A stretch of 64,000 bases of DNA, from assembly GCA_016711045.1 (NCBI GenBank), contig JADJTT010000013.1:1-64000 (forward strand). The letters run 5' to 3'. The position numbers and the translations under genes were made by a program. This document shows positions 17,901 to 26,128 of this stretch, one piece after another. Below the pieces are notes generated by a model. The model saw only the letters and a program-made list of their open reading frames with translations, ran no database searches and was not told where the DNA came from. Each line of letters opens with the position of its first letter. Position 1 is the first letter of the stretch. This stretch comes from Saprospirales bacterium (GTDB taxonomy: Bacteria; Bacteroidota; Bacteroidia; Chitinophagales; Saprospiraceae).

Positions 17901-20531
17901 TCCTTCTTCCACCCGCACGCCGGTATAGGCTGAATAGGGGTGGAAAGTAACGGATTGGTTGTTGGTACTGAAGTCGCCGCCTTGTTCAAACACGCGGGTT
18001 TTAAATCGTGCCTGCATTTTACCGGCTACTTGTGCGTTGCCGAGGAGGTCGGTGGTCAGGCGGGCGGAGCCATTCTCGTTGAGATTTTGATCAAAAACCA
18101 CCTGAGGTTCCTGCCGGGAAGTGCGCCGGGCCGGGTCGTCAAAGACAAACCCCGGATTGGAAGCGAACGTGGTGGGTACCGAAACCAATTGAGCTTCCAC
18201 TACAGCCCGCAGGTTTTGGGCGGGAGCGCCGTGTAGCCAATTGGCTTGCATGGAGACAGAAATGGGGCCCTGGCTGGCATAAAGGACGTCCTTGCCAAAG
18301 TCCAGCACGATCTTCAACCGGTTAGGCTTGATCGTTTCGATTTTTAGCACCTTGTCGAACCTGGCGCCACCGGCCATCACCTTGGCAATCCAGTTGCCAG
18401 TAGGTACATCGGGGGTAGTACGCACGTAGAGAGGATAAATACCTCCCTTATTTTCCGAAGTGGTCCGTTTTTCAAATAATTGCCCTTTCGGATTATAGAG
18501 TTCGAAAGAGATCGGGTAATCGTCGGGAAGTTGGGCGGTCTTATCTTCCAGAATGAAGTTCAAATACAGCGAGTCGCCCGGGCGCCAGACGCCTCTTTCC
18601 CCGTAGATCATCCCCTTCAATCCTTTCTGGGAGGTGGCGCCGCCTACGTCAAACCGGCTGAGCGACAGTGCGTTGCCGTCGCGGATTTTAAGATACCCCG
18701 ATTGACCTCCTTTTTTCGCGATGGCGACGAAGCCACGTCCTTCGATCTGGGTCTCTGCAATCCCCTGGTCATTGGTGGTGGTTTGCTGAATCAGCTGCTG
18801 CTGATAGTCATAGATCTCTACTACCGCCCCTGAAACCGGCTGAGCGGTGCGAAGGTCCGTCACCACAAAGAATGCCGACTGGTCCTGGCCCGTTTTGGCG
18901 ATGATGCCCAGATCGGAGGCGATGATATTGCGTTTGGCGAAATTTTCGTAGTTGTAATAAGCCGGAAAACAGGGATTTTCCCGGTGTTCCCAGGTATAAC
19001 CTTTGTAGTACCCATCGATCCCGTACCAGCCTCCCATGATACTCTTCACCTCGTCTTCACCCCCCCCATAAGGCCCGGAGTCGTCATAGTAGTAGTAATC
19101 CTCCTCGTAATACTCCTCGTCGTCTTCCTCGCCGGAGGCTTGAACGGCTGCGTCTGCAGCATCACACGAATAATTGCTATATTCCTTCCGGAAGGCGATG
19201 CGGACCTGATAGATCGAGTTGGGGTCTTGTTGGATCAGTTTACTCAGGTCCAGGGCATACCGGGTCCATTCCGCTGCATTGCTAACCGGGTTCAATCCTT
19301 TCAGGTCTACCTTTTTTTGCAGGACGATGCGTCCTACCCGTTCCAATTCCCCGTTTCCGTCGAGTTCATTGGATTGCAGGAACTGCAGGATGTTGTTGTG
19401 GAAGATCTTGAACACTTCGACTTCCACCGCGCTGAGGTTGATGGCTTCGAAAGGAAAGATCAGGCCATCGGAATTGGGCATAATAACGCCATTGCCCACG
19501 AGGCGGACCATCGGTTTTTCCTGTTCAAAGTTCAGCTGCCAGACCACCGGCGCGCCCATTGGCTTGTTGAGAATATTGCGGACACTGCCCTCAATACGGA
19601 TAGCGTGTTGACCTGCCAGCCGCGCGGAAGGATAAATGAAGAGGCGGTTGCCGTCGATGGTGGTTTTCAAGTCTCCGGTTGCATCGGCTATAGTTACCAA
19701 TCCTGCCAAATTCTGGGTGGCCAGCAGCGGATCCGAAAAATTGACGGCGATATATTGTTGGGGGTATTGATATACCTGGACATCGGCTACTTTGAAATCG
19801 CTCAGGCTGGGTACTTCCACACTTTTTTCCCCTTTGAAATTGATATCGAGGGGCTTGCCGTTCCAGCGGAGGATCACCTCGCTTGCCTGCTCTGTGCGTT
19901 TGATATCTCCGACAACAAATTTATGCCGGAGCTGATCGCCTTCATGTTCCCAGCGAATGGGCAGATTTTTCCCGTTCTGCTCGGCATTCAGCACCTCTTC
20001 TATGGGCCCGGCATCCACCACGTCGCTGGTGCGAACCCAGCCGATCAGTTCCTGGTTTTCGAGCTGGTCGGGGCTGGTAGCTTGCAACACCTCCACTTCT
20101 ACTTCGAAAAAGAGTTCTTTCGTTTCGAATTCAAATTCAAAGCGCTGGGCTTCTTTGGGCACCCGCTTAAAAATGCGTTGAAGGTCAACCGTGGCCAGGT
20201 AGCCTGTTTTAGCAGGTAAATTGGCATCTGGTTGAAAGACCAGGGTATATTCATCCGACCAATAGGCGTGACCTTTTATGGAAGGGGAAAATTCGATTGG
20301 GCTGGTTTTTAACGTGCTACCGATCTGATCGCCTTGCGCGGCTACCTGTGCAAAGCGCACCTGGATCGTAGAGGCATTGGAGATCACGCCCGAGGTATAG
20401 CCATATACATAAGACCGGATCAGGTCGTTAATCGGCTCTGCGGTACGTTTGTTGTTACAACCAGGAGAAAAAAGGAGCATAAAAGGAAGGAGCAGGAAGA
20501 GAACTCTCCACGAAATCGGATGCCTACGCAT
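14898..20531 (-). CDS. Alpha-2-macroglobulin family lipoprotein
   Basis: 1,877 residues, intact. Bacterial alpha-2-macroglobulins are periplasmic protease traps that ensnare an attacking protease covalently. The N-terminus has a lipoprotein signal (LLFSPGCNN, Cys near 25). MG-type beta-sandwich repeats follow; an acidic, Tyr-rich, flexible stretch near residue 475 (EEDYYYYDDSGPYGGG) could be an exposed loop. The thioester motif is intact as YPYGCIEQT (Cys near 1423) in the alpha/alpha-toroid domain, so covalent trapping is possible. The usual partner, penicillin-binding protein 1C, is not in the window. A second, divergent paralogue lies at 40915-47082. The start is supported by the signal peptide. 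Confidence 0.95.
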   Translation of the reverse strand: MRRHPISWRVLFLLLPFMLLFSPGCNNKRTAEPINDLIRSYVYGYTSGVISNASTIQVRFAQVAAQGDQIGSTLKTSPIEFSPSIKGHAYWSDEYTLVFQPDANLPAKTGYLATVDLQRIFKRVPKEAQRFEFEFETKELFFEVEVEVLQATSPDQLENQELIGWVRTSDVVDAGPIEEVLNAEQNGKNLPIRWEHEGDQLRHKFVVGDIKRTEQASEVILRWNGKPLDINFKGEKSVEVPSLSDFKVADVQVYQYPQQYIAVNFSDPLLATQNLAGLVTIADATGDLKTTIDGNRLFIYPSARLAGQHAIRIEGSVRNILNKPMGAPVVWQLNFEQEKPMVRLVGNGVIMPNSDGLIFPFEAINLSAVEVEVFKIFHNNILQFLQSNELDGNGELERVGRIVLQKKVDLKGLNPVSNAAEWTRYALDLSKLIQQDPNSIYQVRIAFRKEYSNYSCDAADAAVQASGEEDDEEYYEEDYYYYDDSGPYGGGEDEVKSIMGGWYGIDGYYKGYTWEHRENPCFPAYYNYENFAKRNIIASDLGIIAKTGQDQSAFFVVTDLRTAQPVSGAVVEIYDYQQQLIQQTTTNDQGIAETQIEGRGFVAIAKKGGQSGYLKIRDGNALSLSRFDVGGATSQKGLKGMIYGERGVWRPGDSLYLNFILEDKTAQLPDDYPISFELYNPKGQLFEKRTTSENKGGIYPLYVRTTPDVPTGNWIAKVMAGGARFDKVLKIETIKPNRLKIVLDFGKDVLYASQGPISVSMQANWLHGAPAQNLRAVVEAQLVSVPTTFASNPGFVFDDPARRTSRQEPQVVFDQNLNENGSARLTTDLLGNAQVAGKMQARFKTRVFEQGGDFSTNNQSVTFHPYSAYTGVRVEEGKKGYYQYDVKDEVPLAFVSVDTDGKPLANKKLNVGLYRVDWRWWWSNYEDYHGDYSSSTHFNALEKTEVTTDSKGKASWKVKPEEWGRYLVRVCEEESGHCAGTYFYAGYPWYDEEDGGRPKEAAMITFTSDKPKYEVGETVTLRVPASADSRVLVTLETGSRVIKSFWEQAKAGENTFSFKTTAEMTPTVYAHVSLIQPHNQLNNDLPIRMYGVTPITVEDPKTRLEPKIAVAKTLEPEKTFSVEVSENKGRAMAYTVAIVDDGLLDLTNFNTPNPWDVFYAREALGVKTFDVYDYVLGAYGGSLERLLSIGGDGAEITPPAADQGAQRFKPVVLRAGPFYLAKGKKAKHEFTMPNYVGSVRAMVVAVDDGAYGSAEQTIPVKKPLMLLATLPRVLSPGESLRLPVNVFAMEDGINQVTVTVEESSGIVKWGGSKTQTITFAKMGEKMAYFDVSVGEKVGVAKFTIKAQGGKYAASHEIELQVRNPNPFVTKVDQTTVDAGKEWNLSYEPIGMAGTNSAILEVSTLPAINLGRHLDYLLRYPYGCIEQTLSSGFPQLYVDRLLKLTDEQKKEVAKNVQATVDRLRNFQNAEGLFTYWPGGNTVNHWSNSYAGHFLLEAQKLGYNVPSGMIDRWKTGQKRLAKLWDPKQNQEGFYSYSTNELTQSYRLYTLALAKDPEMGAMNRLREQAKLNPTAKWRLAAAYALAGQKEVATKMLDGLGTDVADYRELAGSYGSSTRDKAMILETLVQLDRKEDAAKLVRVLAEEVGKMRWFSTQEIGYSLIGIGKYAAAYPPASGIRFQYQMDAQAATDAGADSPVMQVALSGTAGNLKLKNTSNGMLYVRVISSGQPLIGKESSANENVNMQVSYKTTSGTPLNVSQLKQGTDFIAEVSVTHPNFPFSYAYYEMAIDQVFPSGWEIINSRMDDLEYFNNTSRPEYQDIRDDRVYTFFDLYPGKTQIFRIRLNAAYQGRYYLPATAVEAMYDDQIHAHEAGRWVEVTL

Positions 20532-20670
20532 GGGGTGTGGTTTTGTAGGGTGAATGAACTATTGGTTAAACGTCTTACCAGACTCAAAATTACTCAAAAT
20601 TGACGAAGAACCGAAAACATTGCACATATGAATCTTCGTAGTCATCCGAAGGATTTTATTGGCGGGAACA

Positions 20671-20703
20671 AAAAAAGGACAGGTGGCAAACCTGCCCTTT
20701 TTT
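20671..20703 (-). terminator. Rho-independent terminator after csbD-family gene
   Basis: A 14-bp stem with one mismatch (AAAAAAGG-A-CAGGT with ACCTG-CCC-TTTTTT), 5-nt loop and flanking A/T runs on both sides. It lies about 90 bp downstream of the CsbD-family gene and upstream of the alpha-2-macroglobulin gene on the same strand, isolating the two transcripts. Confidence 0.8.
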
Positions 20704-20790
20704 AACTGGGTTAATTTACTTTTTATTGTTAGCCGTAAAATCCTTCCGGATAAAAAATAAGGGTTATCCAATTTGGTATAGGGCTGACGG

Positions 20791-20976
20791 CTAAAGTGCG
20801 GCTAGAATTGCGGCAAATTCTTCCTTGGTTTTGCCAAGTTTGACCTGAATTTTGCCGAGCATCTCCTCTTTTTTGCCCTGTTCAAACATCAGATCATTGT
20901 CCGTCAGTTCAGCAAATCTCTGCTTGAGTTTGCCTTTTTGCTTGTGCCAGTTTCCTTTTACTTCAGTGGTATTCAT
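20791..20976 (-). CDS. CsbD-family stress protein
   Basis: 61 residues, a typical length. The opening EVKGNWHKQKGKLKQRFAEL is the CsbD signature, and the tail KEEMLGKIQVKLGKTKEE repeats the helix pattern. CsbD proteins are small, highly induced general-stress proteins whose molecular role is unclear. The gene sits alone between its own terminator and one copy of the 66-bp promoter element (21016-21081), whose near edge is 39 bp from the ATG. Confidence 0.9.
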   Translation of the reverse strand: MNTTEVKGNWHKQKGKLKQRFAELTDNDLMFEQGKKEEMLGKIQVKLGKTKEEFAAILAAL

Positions 20977-21015
20977 TTTACTGATTTTTTAGATTGTGAA
21001 GGAATATTCACGAAG

Positions 21016-21081
21016 CAAAGGTGATTGCTTTAATCCTGGATAGCATTACATATTTACGGGTAAGAGTTATATATTTCACAC
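21016..21081 (-). promoter_or_regulatory. 66-bp shared promoter element, copy 1 (csbD)
   Basis: Read on the minus strand it runs from GTGTGAA to CACCTTTG. It has exactly the same length as copies at 24376-24441 and 26842-26907, and matches the 26842 copy at 42 of 66 positions without gaps. Two 11-mers, GAAATATATAA and TAAATATGTAA, repeat directly with a 21-bp period. The terminal CACCTTTG resembles the Bacteroidota -7 box TAnnTTTG with two changed bases, as might be expected of an activator-dependent promoter. Confidence 0.7.
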
Positions 21082-21082
21082 A

Positions 21083-21517
21083 TCACATCCGCTCCATATA
21101 CCAATTCAATTCCTTTTCCATTTTTTTGTAGCGGAAGATAGTCGTGATGATTTTTTGCAGGCGCACGAAGGCCGTTTCGCTCTTTACGACGTAATCGAAA
21201 GCCCGGTGGTGCATGCAGTTGATTGCCACATCAATCTTATCCTGGGAGGAGAGCATTACCACGGGAATATCCGGGTTTCGGGCTTTTATTTTGTCCAATG
21301 TCTCGATTCCATTCATGGCATTTTTCACGATTCCGTCCAGATAGTAGTCTAAAATAATGATGTCTGGGTTGTTTGGCAAATGCTCGACACAAAGCTCGCC
21401 CGTCGGGTAGGTCTCCACGTCAAAATCAGCATGATGGAGGAACTCGATGGCTAATAATTTCAAATAAACGGCGTCGTCATCTACCAAAAAGAGTTTTATT
21501 TTAGGTTCAACTTTCAT
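21083..21517 (-). CDS. Single-domain response regulator
   Basis: 144 residues containing only a receiver domain: acidic pocket LVDDD, phospho-acceptor Asp near 57 in IIILDYYL, then VVMLSS and a Lys in YVVKSE. There is no DNA-binding output, so it would act by protein contact or as a phosphorelay shuttle. The ATG at 21517 overlaps the stop of the hybrid kinase (ATGA), showing translational coupling; the longer frame upstream lies inside the kinase gene. Confidence 0.9.
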   Translation of the reverse strand: MKVEPKIKLFLVDDDAVYLKLLAIEFLHHADFDVETYPTGELCVEHLPNNPDIIILDYYLDGIVKNAMNGIETLDKIKARNPDIPVVMLSSQDKIDVAINCMHHRAFDYVVKSETAFVRLQKIITTIFRYKKMEKELNWYMERM

Positions 21518-23508
21518 CCCTGTGCATTTTTGATCCGATGAAATTCTTCTTCCAATTCCTCGCATGCCTGCACACAGACGTTCTCCAATTGCAAAACCAG
21601 GTCAATAATCCCTTCTGACTGTTGCTGTGCCCGTGCATAGTCCTGCACTTTTTTGGCCATGCTTTCAAAATCCGCATTGATGCCCATGATGGAAAAGGAG
21701 GGTATCATTTTATGCACGGTGGCATATAATGCGCTCCAGTCTTCATCCTGCAGGTTTTGCTTCATGGAGCTGATTAAGGGTGGGGTTTGTTCCAGGTAGG
21801 CTGAAATCATTTCCATAATTAACCCGGAATTGTTTTTTGTGCGTTGAATCAGGTACCCCAGGTCCGTGCATTTCAACTTGGCGACTTCATTGCCTTGATT
21901 GCCTTCATTTATGATGGGCAGCGTAGGCTTAATGACCAAACCGGCTATTTTACTGTACAACAAGCGCTCATCCACCGGCTTTGCGATGTAATCATTCATG
22001 CCCACCTCCTTGCATTTCGCCAAATCAACGGTGGTGACGTCGGCAGTGAGGGCGATGATGGGGATTTTGGAATGCAACTGGTTACGGATGTATTCCGTCG
22101 TCTCGAACCCGTTCATTTCGGGCATGTGCAAATCCATCAAGATAATATCGTAAGAATTGGTTTGCATTTTTTCGATGGCAATTCTTCCATTGTCGGCAAT
22201 GTCCAGTTCAAACCCGAAATCGTCCAGCAGCGTTTTCATCAGCAATTGGTTGAGCGCCATGTCTTCCACGACCAATACTTTGATGCGGAGAGGTTCCATG
22301 ACCTGTTCCAAGGATACTTGCTCCAATTCAGATTTGTCGCTTGTTTTTTTGAAGTCCAATACGAACCCAAAAACAGAGCCTTCGCCAACTTTGCTTTTTA
22401 CCCAGATGCTCCCGCCCTGCTGTTCCACCAATTGTTTGGAAATGGCAAGCCCCAGCCCCGTCCCTCCGAACAACCGCGACGTGGTGCTCGAAGCTTGTTG
22501 GAAGTTTTCAAAAATCTTTTCTGTCTTGCTGTCCATTATCCCGATGCCGGTATCCGCAATGGTGAATTCGATGGTAGCATTTTCTTCATCTTCATGCAAC
22601 AGCCGCAAACTTACCGTGATGCGCCCTTTCGAGGTGAACTTGACCGCATTGCTCATGAGGTTTAAGATAATCTGGTGCAGGCGCACCGGGTCGCCCACCA
22701 ATACTTCGGGGATGTTGGTGTCGTATTCTTTTACCAGTTCGAGGTTTTTTTCCTGGATTTTCGCTTCGAACAAATGCAACATGGCAGATATAGACAGCGC
22801 CATTTTGAAGCGGATTTGCTCGAAGGTCATCTTCCCTGCATCCACTTTTGCCAGGTCCAAAATATCATTGATCAGCACGATCAGCGCATCGCCGCTCAAT
22901 TTAATGGCAGTCAAATACTCCTTTTGTTTTGCCGACAATTCCGTTTTCAACATCACTTTCGTAAACCCGATAATCGCATTCATGGGGGTGCGTATTTCGT
23001 GGCTCATGTTCGACAAAAACTGCTGCTTCGACATCATGGCGTCTTTCGCAATTTGCGTAGCAATTTCGGCTTTATTTTTTGCTTCTTCGGCAATTCCCGT
23101 CGCTAATTCCGCAAATACTTTCGCCTCTATCAATTCTGTTTCAAATCTTTTTTGTTGAGTAATATCCCTTGATACCACCACGGCGCCCATCACTTTCCCT
23201 GTTTCGTCTTTATAAACAGAGCCGTTGAACAACACATCTGTCAGCTTATGATCAATGATGGTGAGCGGGTAATCTGTTATGAACCCCTTTTCGAACACTT
23301 CCCGATACACGTCCCGGGCCTTTTCAGGCTCCGTGAAATAATCGAAAAAGTCGGTGCCGGTGAGGGCTTCACGGCTTACGCCCGTCACATCAACGGTGGC
23401 CTGGTTCATGTCCGTAATCTTTCCTTCGGTGCTGATGGTTATCAGCGGGTCAAGGCTGGCTTCTATCAGGCTCCGGGCGTATTGTGATTCCTTTTTTGTT
23501 TTTTCCAT
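21514..23508 (-). CDS. Soluble hybrid histidine kinase (PAS-HisKA-HATPase-REC-Hpt)
   Basis: 664 residues without membrane segments. A PAS domain at about 8-120 is followed by a short Ala/Glu/Lys coiled coil, the HisKA H-box (FLSNMSHEIRTPMN, His170), a HATPase domain (N-box LNLMSNAVKF, G-box ADTGIGI, and GGTGLGLAI), a receiver domain with Asp459 in ILMDLHMPEMNG, and a C-terminal Hpt domain with His599 in ATVHKM. The order suggests a full His-Asp-His phosphorelay. The partner is presumably the overlapping receiver protein. It is probably a cytoplasmic sensor; the PAS ligand is not evident. Confidence 0.93.
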   Translation of the reverse strand: MEKTKKESQYARSLIEASLDPLITISTEGKITDMNQATVDVTGVSREALTGTDFFDYFTEPEKARDVYREVFEKGFITDYPLTIIDHKLTDVLFNGSVYKDETGKVMGAVVVSRDITQQKRFETELIEAKVFAELATGIAEEAKNKAEIATQIAKDAMMSKQQFLSNMSHEIRTPMNAIIGFTKVMLKTELSAKQKEYLTAIKLSGDALIVLINDILDLAKVDAGKMTFEQIRFKMALSISAMLHLFEAKIQEKNLELVKEYDTNIPEVLVGDPVRLHQIILNLMSNAVKFTSKGRITVSLRLLHEDEENATIEFTIADTGIGIMDSKTEKIFENFQQASSTTSRLFGGTGLGLAISKQLVEQQGGSIWVKSKVGEGSVFGFVLDFKKTSDKSELEQVSLEQVMEPLRIKVLVVEDMALNQLLMKTLLDDFGFELDIADNGRIAIEKMQTNSYDIILMDLHMPEMNGFETTEYIRNQLHSKIPIIALTADVTTVDLAKCKEVGMNDYIAKPVDERLLYSKIAGLVIKPTLPIINEGNQGNEVAKLKCTDLGYLIQRTKNNSGLIMEMISAYLEQTPPLISSMKQNLQDEDWSALYATVHKMIPSFSIMGINADFESMAKKVQDYARAQQQSEGIIDLVLQLENVCVQACEELEEEFHRIKNAQG

Positions 23509-23613
23509 GTCTTTCGGGTGATTGCTGGAAATTTGAAATTGCGCTGCAAACCGGATTTCCGAAATCTCAAGATTTCTGAAATCTTTGCCGGGAATTTTCT
23601 AATTTCCAATTTT

Positions 23614-24180
23614 CTAATTTCCAACTTCCTCGATGGGGATTCGCCTTTTGTCTTTCAATTGTTTGAAATGAGTAGGGGTGAGCCCGGTGGTTTTTTTGAA
23701 TTGATTGGACAAATGCGCTACACTACTGTAATTCATTTTCCAGGCGATTTCCGAGATGGTCAGCTCGCCGTAAATAATCAATTCCTTTATCCGCTCGATT
23801 TTGTGGGCGATGATAAATTGTCCGATGGTAGTGCCCTGTACTTCCGAGAATAAATTGGCGAGGTAGGTATAATCGTGATGCAATTTTTCGCTTAAATAAT
23901 CGGAAAAGTTCGTTTTAAGGTTTTCGTCCATATGGTGCACCATTTCCACAACGGCGTTTTTTATCCGCTCAATCAAAATGCCTTTTCGGTCGTCCATGAG
24001 TTCAAGGCCGGTAAGGAACAAACCTTGTTCCAGTTGCGTCAGTTGCTCCGCAGAAAGGTCTTCCATGATATCCACTTCGCCGAGGTCAACCACTACGAAG
24101 TGCAGCCCAAGTTTTCTCAACTCTTCTTTCACCGCCAGCTTACAGCGGTTGCTGACCATGTATTTGATGAATACTTTCAA
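23614..24180 (-). CDS. AraC-family transcriptional regulator
   Basis: 189 residues if started at the TTG at 24180 (KVFIKYMVSNRCKLAVKEEL). That start has an AAAGGA ribosome-binding site 6 bases upstream and gives the N-terminus common in this Bacteroidota family. The C-terminal 95 residues form the two helix-turn-helix motifs of AraC proteins (ELTISEIAWKMNYSSVAHLS and FKKTTGLTPTHFK). The short N-terminal part is not a sugar-binding cupin. It lies about 105 bp upstream of the hybrid kinase on the same strand. A direct-repeat operator with a 21-bp period, as AraC proteins favour, occurs three times nearby, making this the first candidate activator of that element. Confidence 0.85.
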   Translation of the reverse strand: MKVFIKYMVSNRCKLAVKEELRKLGLHFVVVDLGEVDIMEDLSAEQLTQLEQGLFLTGLELMDDRKGILIERIKNAVVEMVHHMDENLKTNFSDYLSEKLHHDYTYLANLFSEVQGTTIGQFIIAHKIERIKELIIYGELTISEIAWKMNYSSVAHLSNQFKKTTGLTPTHFKQLKDKRRIPIEEVGN

Positions 24181-24255
24181 AGAAATTCCTTTAAACGTAC
24201 AACGTTCCCAATTATAAAACAGCCGCGCGTTACACAAAGTTTGGGAAAGGATCCC

Positions 24256-24348
24256 TCATTCACACCATTCGTGCGCCATACCAAGCAGGATATGGATTAG
24301 CCCTCCGGCATTGAACGCAACAAATCCAATGAGCCAGCCAAGGACCAA
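24256..24348 (-). CDS. Tiny lmo0937-like membrane protein (possibly frameshifted)
   Basis: A 30-codon frame (TTG start, TGA stop) reading VLGWLIGFVAFNAGGLIHIL before LGMAHEWCE. The pattern WLIGF-x5-AGGLIHILL is the core of lmo0937/DUF5670 small membrane proteins (about 50 residues), which accompany CsbD and YtxH genes in stress clusters. The upstream DNA can give IAVKY in another frame, so a one-base indel may have cut off the N-terminus; the usual basic C-terminus is missing. It starts 27 bp after copy 2 of the 66-bp promoter element, which supports it as a real transcription unit. Confidence 0.5.
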   Translation of the reverse strand: MVLGWLIGFVAFNAGGLIHILLGMAHEWCE

Positions 24349-24375
24349 TTATATTTCACTGCAATAGGGTTTGTG

Positions 24376-24441
24376 CAAAAGTGGGTATTATTAAGCGGGC
24401 AGGTATTACATCATTCGGGGAATGTGTTACATTATTCACAC
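24376..24441 (-). promoter_or_regulatory. 66-bp shared promoter element, copy 2
   Basis: On the minus strand it starts GTGTGAAT and ends CACTTTTG. It matches the 26842 copy at 41 of 66 ungapped positions. The direct repeat is clearest here: GAATAATGTAA and GAATGATGTAA, 10 of 11 identical, spaced 21 bp. Downstream lie the tiny lmo0937-like frame and then the AraC regulator gene, so the regulator may be autoregulated through this copy. Confidence 0.7.
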
Positions 24442-24489
24442 ATTTATGTTTTCAGGCCGCACTACTCGCAAACCACTTTTCTTTGAGTA

Positions 24490-24514
24490 TAATTGCCGCC
24501 TGAAGCGGCAATTA
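24490..24514 (-). terminator. Hairpin after AI-2E transporter gene
   Basis: A 10-bp perfect stem (TAATTGCCGC with GCGGCAATTA) and a 5-nt loop, 34 bp beyond the transporter stop. It lacks a strong U-tract, so it may be a 3'-end stabiliser rather than an efficient terminator. Confidence 0.5.
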
Positions 24515-24548
24515 TGTCTTTAAAACGCATATCTCCGCGTAACGTAAG

Positions 24549-25681
24549 TTATTTATTGGGTGTAGGGCGTTTAATCCGTGGCAATTTTTTGGCAATTTCC
24601 TTGAAATCCAGTTTCAACTCCACCAGAGGAGGCATGGTGTCGCCCAGCAAAAAACCCCAGGATTTCAGGGGTTCGATGCGGTCGAGGAGGAGTTTGACGA
24701 TTGCCGTGAGGGGAATGGAGAGAAACATGCCTGGAATGCCCCACAAGGCTGCTCCTACGATAACTGTAATAAGGGATATAAACGCATTGAGCTGGACTTT
24801 CGATCCAACTACCTTCGGGACGATGTAGTTGTTGTCTATCAATTGGATGAACGTGTACATCCCCAACACGTATAGGGTATAAACAGGAGATTTGGTCATC
24901 AATGTGATGACCGAGAATAAAACCATGGTGATAGCTCCTCCCAGATAAGGTATGACGTTGAGGAAAGCTCCGAGAATACCGAACAAAATGGCGTACTCAA
25001 TTCCGAGTATCAAAAGACTGGCGGAATTTAGTACGGCGACAATGGCAAATTCTGCAAAAAGCCCGACGATGTATTGTTGAATAACCGACTTGGTTTCGGA
25101 CAGTATTTCAGTTATTTTACTGTTATTTTTGGCGCCGAATAGCCGATGCATAAATTCGACCAGGTGAGGTTGATAAAACAGCAACATGAAGATGTAAACA
25201 GGCGTTAAAAAGATGGTTGTCAATACGCCGCTCAACGTCGCAAACGTAGTGCCAATTGCAGCTCCGCTATTATTAATTATCGTTTCCTTTGTATTTTTAA
25301 TCCATTCGTTTATCAGGTGTGTGCTGATATTGGAAACCCCTGAAATCCGCGCAATGGCCTGATTGAGCAGCACCTGAAACTTATCCACCAATTGGGGCAA
25401 CGCCTCGCTGAACTTGCTTGCCCCTAAAAAAACAATGCAACAAGTGCCGCAGCTACTATACTAGCAACTGCCAAAACTCCTGCAATGGAAATAACCCGAT
25501 TTATTTTCTTTTTTATCAAAAAATTCACCGCCGGTCCCATTAGGATGGCGATGATGCCCGCATAAATTAAAGGAAGAATGATGTCCTGTGCAATGGACAG
25601 CATGCGGATAAAAAAATAAAAGCCGATAATGAGGAGCGAAGCCTTTGCATAGAAAGGAAAGCTGACGGGCTGCTTGTTCAT
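24549..25681 (-). pseudogene. AI-2E family transporter, one frameshift
   Basis: Read across one frameshift this is a membrane protein of about 375 residues with the AI-2E/PerM architecture: N-terminal segments (SLLIIGFYFFIRMLSIAQDI), a central soluble part (LNQAIARISG), and C-terminal segments with the motif YLGGAITMVLF and PKVVGSKVQLNAFISL. Members export small molecules or act as Na+/H+ antiporters. The frame breaks at a seven-T run (25426-25432 on the plus strand); one more T restores FFLGASKFSEALPQLV. Start ATG at 25681 (MNKQPVSF) overlaps the end of the preceding gene. Probably a sequencing error rather than a real loss. Confidence 0.8.
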
Positions 25682-25682
25682 G

Positions 25683-26117
25683 TCAGTTTCGGGAAGCAGG
25701 TTGTTTCGCCCCGTTTTTTTCGGCATCAGGTATCCCATCCCACGGCATGCTCTTGATAAGGTTCAATATTGCTCCCCCCACTGATTTGACGTCATCGGGA
25801 TGCTTGGCGACAAAGTTTGTAATGCCGTACATCAAGACGGAGCCGAGCAGTTTTTTCAAGGGACTATGCGACTCGCCTACAAACAACGTTTTGGAAAGAT
25901 AACCGGCGGTCAGCCCGGCAGCAGTACTGATTAAATTGTCCGTTAAATCCTGGGATTCTACCACTTCCATGAAAGTGCTTTTAATAAGGTTGATGGGCTT
26001 TACGTTCTCGTAGGCGAGGTAAAAATGTGTTTTCATGGTTTTTCCTTCTTCCGCCTGCCGGCTTTCCAATTGAAGGATGGCATCTCTAAGATCTGTCGAG
26101 GAGGTTATTTTTTGCAT
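25683..26117 (-). CDS. Conserved hypothetical protein in stress operon
   Basis: 144 residues, not recognised as a named family. It has a charged N-terminal half (DAILQLESRQAEEGKTM), a central motif NLIKSTFMEVVESQDLTDNL, a weakly hydrophobic Gly/Ala stretch and a polar C-terminus. It lies 11 bp after the holin-like gene and directly abuts the AI-2E gene, so it is part of the ytxH operon. Homologues with this layout seem to be confined to Bacteroidota stress clusters (inference). Confidence 0.7.
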   Translation of the reverse strand: MQKITSSTDLRDAILQLESRQAEEGKTMKTHFYLAYENVKPINLIKSTFMEVVESQDLTDNLISTAAGLTAGYLSKTLFVGESHSPLKKLLGSVLMYGITNFVAKHPDDVKSVGGAILNLIKSMPWDGIPDAEKNGAKQPASRN

Positions 26118-26128
26118 GGTACACCTTT

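Noticed and set aside
18984..20219. 411-codon open frame on the plus strand
   Set aside because: It lies wholly antisense to the alpha-2-macroglobulin gene, whose motifs are unmistakable; the frame has no domain, start signal or normal composition.
20559..20771. 70-codon minus-strand frame
   Set aside because: It runs through the rho-independent terminator of the csbD-family gene, so it is not a plausible gene.
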